A DNA stretch of 64,000 bases from Paraburkholderia sp. CNPSo 3272 (GTDB lineage: Bacteria > Pseudomonadota > Gammaproteobacteria > Burkholderiales > Burkholderiaceae), in assembly GCF_024206495.1 (NCBI RefSeq), contig NZ_JAMBPQ010000015.1, forward strand, positions 106,764-170,763, written 5' to 3'. Of the stretch, positions 58,604 through 64,000 are shown piece after piece. The number at the start of each line of letters is the position of its first letter. Positions within the stretch are counted from its first letter, which is position 1. The position numbers and the translations under genes were made by a program. The notes under the pieces were generated by a model that saw only the letters and a list, made by a program, of their open reading frames with translations, was not told where the DNA came from and did not search any database.

Positions 58604-60241
58604 CTACGCCGAGCCGAGCGCGGTTGCCACCTTGCTGCCCACCGGCGTGCCGAGGCCCGTGCAGGCGTCCCAGCCCGGCGCCGCGGAGAAGTCGCCATTG
58701 CTGCCGCTCGTCACGTCGTTGAAGGCGCCGGGCTGCGCGTAGAGCTTCGCGTTCGCGAAGCCCACGGGCGTGCCGCGCGCCGCGTTGATACGCGCGATCA
58801 GCGCCGCCCACAGCGGCGCGACGGCGCTCGTGCCGCCTACCACCGTATCCGCGCCCGCCACACGCACTTCGTAGCCCGTGGCGGGATCGGCGTCGGCCGC
58901 GACGTCGGGCACGCCGCGCCGCACCAGCGCGCCCGCCCCGCCGCTGCCACGCACGACGCGTAGGCCTTTTTGCCAGTCCGGCAGCGCGAACGTCGCGCTT
59001 ACGCCGCCGCCGGTCGCGCCGTTCTCGCCTTCGCTCCACACGGTTTCCTGCGAGATGCGGCCGTTCGACGCCGCGATGTGCGTGCCGCCGCAGCCGAGTG
59101 CATAAGGGCTCGACGCCGGAAAGTCGACGTGATCGGCGCCGTCGCTCACGCCGTCCGACGAGCCGCTGTCGCCCGAAGCGGCGCACACGGTCACGCCGAG
59201 CGCGACTGCCGTTTGCAGCGCATCGTTCAGCGCGCCGAGCGTTTGCTGCGACCACGCCGACTCCGGCGCGCCCCAGCTGATCGAGATGACTGAAGGCTTA
59301 CGCTGGCTGTCGTGCAGCGCGGCGCTCACCGCATCGACGAAGCCCGCCTCGCTGTTCGGCGCGAAATAGACGGCGATGAGCGCCCCGGGCGCCAGCGCAC
59401 CGGCGATCTCCACGTCTAGCGTGACCTCGGCGTCGGGGCCGTTGGGGTCGCCGGTCGGCGCGTTTGTCGCCTGATCGACGGAGACGTCTTCCACGCGCGG
59501 CGCGCTCACGCCCAACTCGCTGAAATACGCGCTGAGGTCCGCCGTGTCGTAGCCGCCGCCCATTTCGATGAGAGCGATGCACTGGCCGCTGCCGTCGCCG
59601 GCGGGAAAGCTGTAAAGCTCCGCGAGCTGCAGCGGCGTGAAAGATCTGGTCACCGCGCGCGCGGCGCGGATTGGCGGGCGGATAGAGGCGCCCGGTGCGC
59701 CCGGCGCGTCTGCCGGCGCGTTGGCAAGACTCGTCGGCACTATGCGAAAGTGCGGCTGCGCCTTCGCGCGATTGTCGAGGCCCACCACGGCGGTGACGAC
59801 CTCATGCATGTCTTCGGGCAAATGCAGTGGGCCGCTCGGCTGGTGAAAGTGATGAGTGGTTTTGCCGACCTGATGCTCGAAACGCTGCAGATCGATACCG
59901 AAGGCCGCGTTGTACTGCTGCACCGTGCCCGAGAGCACGACGCGGCGCGCCGAGCCATCGGCCTGATCCACGGTGAGCCCATGCGCGCTCGCGAACTGCT
60001 CGACACGCTCGATGTCGGCAGCACTGGCGCCAAAGCGCCGCTCGTATTCCTCGCGCGAAACCGGCTGCGCGGCGGGATCGTTGGCGGCGAGCCGGTCCAC
60101 CAGCTCATGAAATTCTGCCGACGCCTGACGCCGCAGGATCAGCACGATCCTGAAGCGCTCCGCCGGATCGCAAGCGCCGATGCCCTGCGCGCCGGCGGGC
60201 GCGGGATGTTCACTGCCTGCCACGGGAAGGTGCCTGGTCAT
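58604..60241 (-). CDS. S53-family sedolisin (serine-carboxyl peptidase) with pro-domain
   Basis: A 545-aa acid endopeptidase. Residues about 25-190 are the activation pro-domain (SREEYERRFGAS and DMHEVVTAVVGLD). The catalytic domain has EVTLDVEIAG with the Glu and Asp of the triad, CAASGDSGSSDG with the oxyanion Asp, and GGTSAVAPLWAAL with Ser472. The C-terminal Ca-binding segment is NDVTSGSNGDF and GWDACTGLG. No Sec signal is seen before the pro-domain. ATG 60241 is set by AAGGAGGAG. It resembles kumamolisin-type enzymes and is paired with an S10 peptidase. Confidence 0.88.
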   Translation of the reverse strand: MTRHLPVAGSEHPAPAGAQGIGACDPAERFRIVLILRRQASAEFHELVDRLAANDPAAQPVSREEYERRFGASAADIERVEQFASAHGLTVDQADGSARRVVLSGTVQQYNAAFGIDLQRFEHQVGKTTHHFHQPSGPLHLPEDMHEVVTAVVGLDNRAKAQPHFRIVPTSLANAPADAPGAPGASIRPPIRAARAVTRSFTPLQLAELYSFPAGDGSGQCIALIEMGGGYDTADLSAYFSELGVSAPRVEDVSVDQATNAPTGDPNGPDAEVTLDVEIAGALAPGALIAVYFAPNSEAGFVDAVSAALHDSQRKPSVISISWGAPESAWSQQTLGALNDALQTAVALGVTVCAASGDSGSSDGVSDGADHVDFPASSPYALGCGGTHIAASNGRISQETVWSEGENGATGGGVSATFALPDWQKGLRVVRGSGGAGALVRRGVPDVAADADPATGYEVRVAGADTVVGGTSAVAPLWAALIARINAARGTPVGFANAKLYAQPGAFNDVTSGSNGDFSAAPGWDACTGLGTPVGSKVATALGSA

Positions 60242-60606
60242 GGCCGGTTGCTCCTCCTTGAAGCGCGTGCCTGGATTCTGGCCTTGGGACACGCGTTGAA
60301 TGACGGGAGTTCCGCGCGTCAAACCGGCTCGGAATGCCGTACAAAATCGTTGGGATATTCACGCAGCATGGCCGCCGCACGAGCGGGCCGCCACGCAGCA
60401 CGAACGCAAACGACGCGCTGTGCGCATTCGGCATGCCCACCGGAACCGTTATACACCGGTGACGATTGCAAAGTTGTCACGGCGACGCGGGAAGGCAAGG
60501 TCGCGGAGAGTGTAGGGGAGGTGATGCAATGATGGGCGAAACGCGCGCGGGCGTCGGGCCCGCGCGCTTGAAGTACCCCGTAGCGTGGTTGTGCCGCTAT
60601 GGAGTT
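60242..60606. other. Intergenic region between S53 peptidase and galU, with galU hairpin
   Basis: No gene is supported in these 365 bp. A 9-bp perfect stem, GCGCGCGGG (60543-60551) with CCCGCGCGC (60559-60567), lies 40 bp after the galU stop and on the minus strand is followed by TTTC; it is a probable galU terminator. Near 60436-60455 CACCGG and CCGGTG form an inverted repeat around TATAC, which may mark the peptidase promoter region. Confidence 0.45.
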
Positions 60607-61497
60607 TTATGCCGCCGCGGGCAGCGCCGCCGGGAGATGCGCTTGCAGATACGCTTCGAACTCGTCCTTGACCTCCGGATGGCGCAGCGCGAACTCCACC
60701 GTCGCCTTGAGGTAGCCGAGCTTGCTGCCGCAGTCGAAACGCGTACCCATATAGCGGTACGCGAGAACCTGTTCTTCGGTGAGCAGCGACTGCAAGGCGT
60801 CGGTGAGCTGAAGTTCGCCGCCTGCGCCCGGCTTCAGCGCGCGCAGATGTTCGAAGATCGTGGGCATCAGCACATAGCGGCCGACCACGCCGAGATTTGA
60901 CGGGGCGACTTCCGGCGCCGGCTTCTCGACGATGCCCGAGAGCTTGAACACATCCTCTTCCCACTCGCGGCCGTCGACGATGCCGTACGACGCGCTGTTT
61001 TCACGCGCGATCGATTCGACGCCGACCACCGAGCTGTGATAGTGGTTGAACGTGTTCACGAGCTGCTTCATGACGGGCGTGGGGCTGTAGAGCAGGTCGT
61101 CCGCGAGAATCACGGCGAACGGTGAGCCGCCCACGAGCTTTTCCGCGCACAGCACGGCGTGGCCCAGACCGAGCGCCTCGGCCTGGCGCACGTAGAAGCA
61201 GTCCACATTGGCAGGCTTGATGCTGCGAACGACGTCGAGCAGCTTTTGCTTGTTGCGGGCTTCGAGTTCGCATTCGATCTCGTAAGACTTGTCGAAATGG
61301 TCTTCGATCGCGCGCTTGCTGCGGCCGGTCACGAAGATCATTTCGGTAATCCCCGCAGCGATCGCCTCTTCCACCGCGTACTGGATGAGCGGCTTGTCGA
61401 CGATCGGCAGCATTTCCTTGGGGCTCGCCTTGGTGGCGGGCAAGAAGCGCGTCCCAAGGCCTGCAACAGGAAATACCGCTTTGGTTACTTTCAGCAT
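60607..61497 (-). CDS. galU: UTP-glucose-1-phosphate uridylyltransferase
   Basis: A 296-aa enzyme that makes UDP-glucose from UTP and glucose 1-phosphate for lipopolysaccharide, exopolysaccharide and trehalose. The nucleotide-binding start is KAVFPVAGLGTRFLPATKAS, then KEMLPIVDKPLIQYAVEEA, RQAEALGLGHAVLCA, FAVILADDLLY and the C-terminal GTRFDCGSKLGYLKATVEFA. The start is ATG 61497, with GGGAA upstream; ATG 61506 is an in-frame alternative lying inside that site. It is a single gene. Confidence 0.93.
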   Translation of the reverse strand: MLKVTKAVFPVAGLGTRFLPATKASPKEMLPIVDKPLIQYAVEEAIAAGITEMIFVTGRSKRAIEDHFDKSYEIECELEARNKQKLLDVVRSIKPANVDCFYVRQAEALGLGHAVLCAEKLVGGSPFAVILADDLLYSPTPVMKQLVNTFNHYHSSVVGVESIARENSASYGIVDGREWEEDVFKLSGIVEKPAPEVAPSNLGVVGRYVLMPTIFEHLRALKPGAGGELQLTDALQSLLTEEQVLAYRYMGTRFDCGSKLGYLKATVEFALRHPEVKDEFEAYLQAHLPAALPAAA

Positions 61498-61762
61498 GAT
61501 GTCCATTCCCAGATCGTTCGTTTGAGTCTCGGTCTCGCAGCGAGGCAAGCCGACTTCCCCGAGGTTCTGCCGTGGCAGATTCTTGTATTGAACAAGATTG
61601 TGTAGCGCCTTTCACGGAATAAAAAAAGGCCAATAAATTCGATTACGCGATTCCAGCATAACAACGGAAATTATTGCCATTCATACCGGATAATTCCAGA
61701 CAGATCGGCATGAATTTCCTGCTCGGGTCCGGTGTCAGTGACGCGTCTTGTTCGGGCGCAGT

Positions 61763-61906
61763 CTACTCCGCTTCGTCGACGGGCGGCAATGCTCCGGAGC
61801 GCGTGCGTGCGCGCCGGATGGGCTCATTGCGCAATGCCTCGCGATACGCGGACACCCCCACGAGTATCAACAGCACGGCCACGCCGGCCAGCAAGTGCAG
61901 GTTCAT
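61763..61906 (-). CDS. Small single-helix membrane protein, 47 aa
   Basis: A 47-aa frame: MNLHLLAGVAVLLILVGVSA forms one membrane helix, followed by YREALRNEPIRRARTRSGAL and an acidic end (PPVDEAE). A good GGAGA ribosome site lies 6-10 nt upstream of ATG 61906. The layout, one helix followed by a basic stretch, fits an inner-membrane micro-protein with the tail in the cytoplasm. It is upstream of galU in the same direction, with a 265-bp gap, and divergent from the acyltransferase. I do not recognise it. The flanking stretches 61498-61762 and 61907-62106 are AT-richer and contain no other gene. Confidence 0.55.
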   Translation of the reverse strand: MNLHLLAGVAVLLILVGVSAYREALRNEPIRRARTRSGALPPVDEAE

Positions 61907-62106
61907 CGGATTCTCCAGCGACCATAGTCGATCACGCTCAAACTAGCATTCCAAATTCGATAAATAAACCGCTTTGTTTTTCAATCCATTTATTTCTCCA
62001 TTTCTCATTTCCGCGCGAATACATTTTGAAAATCTTTTGCTTACTTCCCTCGCGCGCGCGCCCCTAAGATCGCCGGGTACTCTCCCCCAAGGACCGGCTG
62101 ACACCG

Positions 62107-63291
62107 ATGAGCGATCCCGTACTCCAAACCGCGATGCGGCCTGCATCCGCCCTGCCCGCCGCCGCTGCCCCTGCAGCGCGGCCGGTGACCGCGGCCCGCG
62201 AGCTTGCCGGCGAGCATCTGATCGAAGCCCTGCGTGGCTTTGCGGCCTTGCTGGTGGCCTATTTCCATTGCCGCCAGGTCACCTGGATCGGCATGGGCGC
62301 GTTTCATCAGCTGCACGCCAGCCTCGCGAGCCCCGGCACGCTTGCCGCGTGGCTCACGTTCCCCATTGCGTGGGGATCGGCGGGCGTGCCGATTTTTTTT
62401 GTCATCAGCGGCTATTGCATTCACCGCAGCGGCGCGGCGCGGCTCTTTTCGAACCCTGACTTCCGGCTCGACGCGCGGCAGTTCTGGCTGCGGCGTTTCG
62501 TGCGCATCTATCCCGTGCTGCTCGCCGCGTTGCTGCTCACCCTCGCAGTGGATTCGGTCAGCCTCTCGCTGCTTCCGGTAAGCCACAAGATCAACGAGAT
62601 CGGGGCGCGCGATTTCTTCGTGAACCTGTTCTCGCTGCAAGGCGTGGCCGGTAAAACGTATGGCTCGAACGGCGCGCTCTGGACCCTTTCGCTCGAAGTG
62701 CAGTTCTATCTGCTGTACCCACTGCTCTTTGCTGCGCGCCGCCGGTTTGGGTTGAACGTCGTGCTCGCTGCCGTGGCCCTCATCAATGTCGTTTCCGCGT
62801 TGACGTTGGAGCAGCATGACGTCATCGTTTTCACTTCGTACTGGTTCTCGTGGATGCTTGGCGCCTGGATCGCCGAAGTGCGTTTGCGCGGGTCTTCTGG
62901 CTTTCGGTTCGCCTATCCTGCTGCGGCGCTCTTTGCCGTCGCCGGTTGCGTGGCGTTTCACTTCGGGCAGTTTGGGGCGTTTCAGCTTTGGGCCTGCGCT
63001 TTCGCCTGCTATCTCGTCAAGGCGCTTGCGCGGCCTGCGCCTGCTTCCCCTGGCTTTCTGCAGTCGCTGTTCTCCAGGATTGGTGACTTCAGCTACTCGC
63101 TCTATCTCATTCACTTGCCGCTTTTTGTGTTGCTCGGATCGCTGCTGTTCCGCTCCGCGCTGCAGACTTCGATATGGCCTTCGTTTGGGTTTACGCTGGC
63201 CGTGATTCCCGTTGCCTGGGTGTTCTATCAGCTATTCGAGAAGCCTGCGCTTCATGCTGCTGGTCGGCTTAGGAAGCGGGTTGTCGCTTGA
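62107..63291 (+). CDS. Acyltransferase family 3 membrane protein (OafA-like)
   Basis: A 394-aa inner-membrane O-acyltransferase with ten or so helices. Family marks are EALRGFAALLVAYFHC with the catalytic-type His region, GSAGVPIFFVISGYCIHRSG, FWLRRFVRIYPV and LWTLSLEVQFYLLYPLLF. These proteins add acetyl or similar groups to surface sugars. The acceptor is unknown. ATG 62107 is the family-like start. Codon use in the last third is richer in T-ending codons than in neighbouring genes (many CTT, GTT, TTT), which may mean a different history. A hairpin lies about 75 bp after the stop. Confidence 0.85.
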   Translation: MSDPVLQTAMRPASALPAAAAPAARPVTAARELAGEHLIEALRGFAALLVAYFHCRQVTWIGMGAFHQLHASLASPGTLAAWLTFPIAWGSAGVPIFFVISGYCIHRSGAARLFSNPDFRLDARQFWLRRFVRIYPVLLAALLLTLAVDSVSLSLLPVSHKINEIGARDFFVNLFSLQGVAGKTYGSNGALWTLSLEVQFYLLYPLLFAARRRFGLNVVLAAVALINVVSALTLEQHDVIVFTSYWFSWMLGAWIAEVRLRGSSGFRFAYPAAALFAVAGCVAFHFGQFGAFQLWACAFACYLVKALARPAPASPGFLQSLFSRIGDFSYSLYLIHLPLFVLLGSLLFRSALQTSIWPSFGFTLAVIPVAWVFYQLFEKPALHAAGRLRKRVVA

Positions 63292-63366
63292 GCTTGGCTT
63301 TTGGCTGCTTTGGCCTTTTCCTGTTTTCGCGTCGGTATGCATGCGTTGCCCCTGTGCGGGGCGGCA

Positions 63367-63400
63367 CCTACTTTTCTTTGCAGCCGCAAAGAAAAGTAGG
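63367..63400. terminator. Perfect 15-bp hairpin after the acyltransferase gene
   Basis: CCTACTTTTCTTTGC (63367-63381) and GCAAAGAAAAGTAGG (63386-63400) pair perfectly around the loop AGCC. It lies 76 bp after the acyltransferase stop. There is no T-run behind it, but the stem is long and could stop or stabilise transcripts. Its right arm runs into the left arm of the larger inverted repeat. Confidence 0.6.
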
Positions 63401-63780
63401 CAAAAGAAAGCGGCTCAAACCGCCAGCGCCTGCCACAGTTCATATCTCGCCGTTAATGGTGAATGGCTCCGGAGCGTCTGTCGCCTCGCACCACCCAACT
63501 GAGTGACAAGGCAGTCATTCATCCCGCTGCTCGCTACGCGCGCTGCGGTCGGGTCTGCATGGGAAACCGCGGGGGCATTATCAGGCTTCGCGAGAATGCG
63601 CGCGCACCAAAGGGTTTTCGGTTATGCCCCACGGCGCGCGGAGCGCCGCCGGAAGGATGAGCGCCTTGTCACAACCCTTGAAGGTGCGAGATGCCAGACG
63701 CTCCGGAGCCATTCACCATGTACGGCGAGATGTGAACTGTGGCAGGCGCTGGCGGTTTGAGCGGCTTTCTTTGCCTACTT
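63394..63780. repeat. Long imperfect inverted repeat, 119-bp and 118-bp arms
   Basis: The left arm (63394-63512) and the reverse complement of the right arm (63663-63780) match closely. Shared blocks include GCTCAAACCGCCAGCGCCTG, CCACAGTTCA, ATCTCGCCGT, GGTGAATGGCTCCGGAGCGT and TGACAAGGC. The 150-bp centre is GC-rich, with no open frame of note. A 16-bp piece of the left arm (TGTCGCCTCGCACCAC, 63479-63494) recurs at 39962-39977 before ohr. This looks like a dispersed non-coding repeat of the genome. Confidence 0.75.
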
Positions 63781-64000
63781 GTATATTGCTTACTGCGTCT
63801 GGAAACTGATCCTTTCCTTTCGCAGGAAGCGGTAGCCCGTTTGTCCTTCAAGGGCTCGCAGCCCGAAAGAAAGCTGGTGGCGCCGCTTCCACTTACCGCT
63901 CCGAACCCGGACAGTTGACTGAGCCTCGAGCTCGTATTTCTGCAAGTATGGGTGCTGTGGTGAACCAAATCCAATCTTCTTCCGTTTCCCCCTTGTTCGT

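Larger units (their letters stand above)
63292..64000. other. Gene-free right end of the window
   Basis: I see no convincing gene in these 709 bp. They hold the perfect hairpin at 63367-63400 and the inverted repeat at 63394-63780. A frame starting at ATG 63948 (MGAVVNQIQ, then SSSVSPLF) runs off the end. With 17 codons and no ribosome site it could be the start of a gene, but this cannot be judged. Confidence 0.5.

Noticed and set aside
63669..63974. A 101-codon minus-strand frame at the right end
   Set aside because: It runs through the inverted repeat and has the composition of non-coding DNA.
63948..64000. Start of a new gene at the right edge
   Set aside because: Only 17 codons are visible and no ribosome site precedes the ATG; it cannot be judged.

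Overview
The window reads as a chromosomal segment of a high-GC betaproteobacterium of the Burkholderiaceae, most like Paraburkholderia, Caballeronia or Burkholderia. The reasons are the trimeric general porin with its typical N-terminus, the phosphocholine-specific phospholipase C, the DUF3348/DUF802/OmpA/DUF2894 cluster, the ugp-type transporter and the gene set as a whole. No rRNA, tRNA, CRISPR array or intact insertion sequence is visible. Family names come from recognising protein sequence; no database search was run.

Layout. 0-3.3 kb: end of a cupin gene, then a metal-homeostasis cluster (NfeR-like PadR repressor, NfeF-like siderophore-interacting reductase, MFS exporter). 3.5-7.4 kb: porin (minus), RNA helicase dbpA, DsbA-family oxidoreductase. 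7.5-12.2 kb: a tightly packed four-gene operon coding for a DUF3348 protein, a MotA/ExbB-like membrane protein with a very long repeat-bearing cytoplasmic tail (DUF802), a MotB/OmpA-like partner with the ion-pathway aspartate, and a DUF2894 protein. It looks like an ion-driven stator machine of unknown purpose, analogous to ZorAB, and is the best candidate here for an undescribed system. 12.2-20.8 kb: DAHP synthase, membrane hydroxylase plus beta-propeller protein, mntH, zwf, MarR regulator and alcohol dehydrogenase. 21-31.9 kb: TPR-glycosyltransferase, lipoprotein plus phospholipase C, aldehyde dehydrogenase, GFA enzyme, periplasmic catalase-like peroxidase coupled to cytochrome b561, and kdgT.

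32.1-32.4 kb holds a deletion scar: the start of kduI joined to the end of kduD, between kdgT and a kdgR-like IclR regulator. It suggests recent loss of 5-keto-4-deoxyuronate catabolism, while the importer, the regulator and two matching candidate operators remain. 33.3-38.3 kb: tripartite EmrAB/NodT-type efflux operon with a divergent TetR regulator. 38.4-40.5 kb: LysE exporter, a second TetR regulator with three copies of one palindromic operator, and an Ohr peroxidase. 40.5-50.2 kb: overlapping recC-recB-recD. 50.4-53.2 kb: ugpAEC without a neighbouring ugpB.

53.5-64 kb: ferredoxin-reductase-type flavoprotein, orphan GltI-like binding protein, nucleoside deoxyribosyltransferase-like protein, paired acid peptidases (S10 and S53), galU, a membrane acyltransferase, and a gene-free right end with a perfect hairpin and a 119/118-bp inverted repeat. 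Several unannotated-size membrane micro-proteins (47-72 aa) lie between the larger genes.
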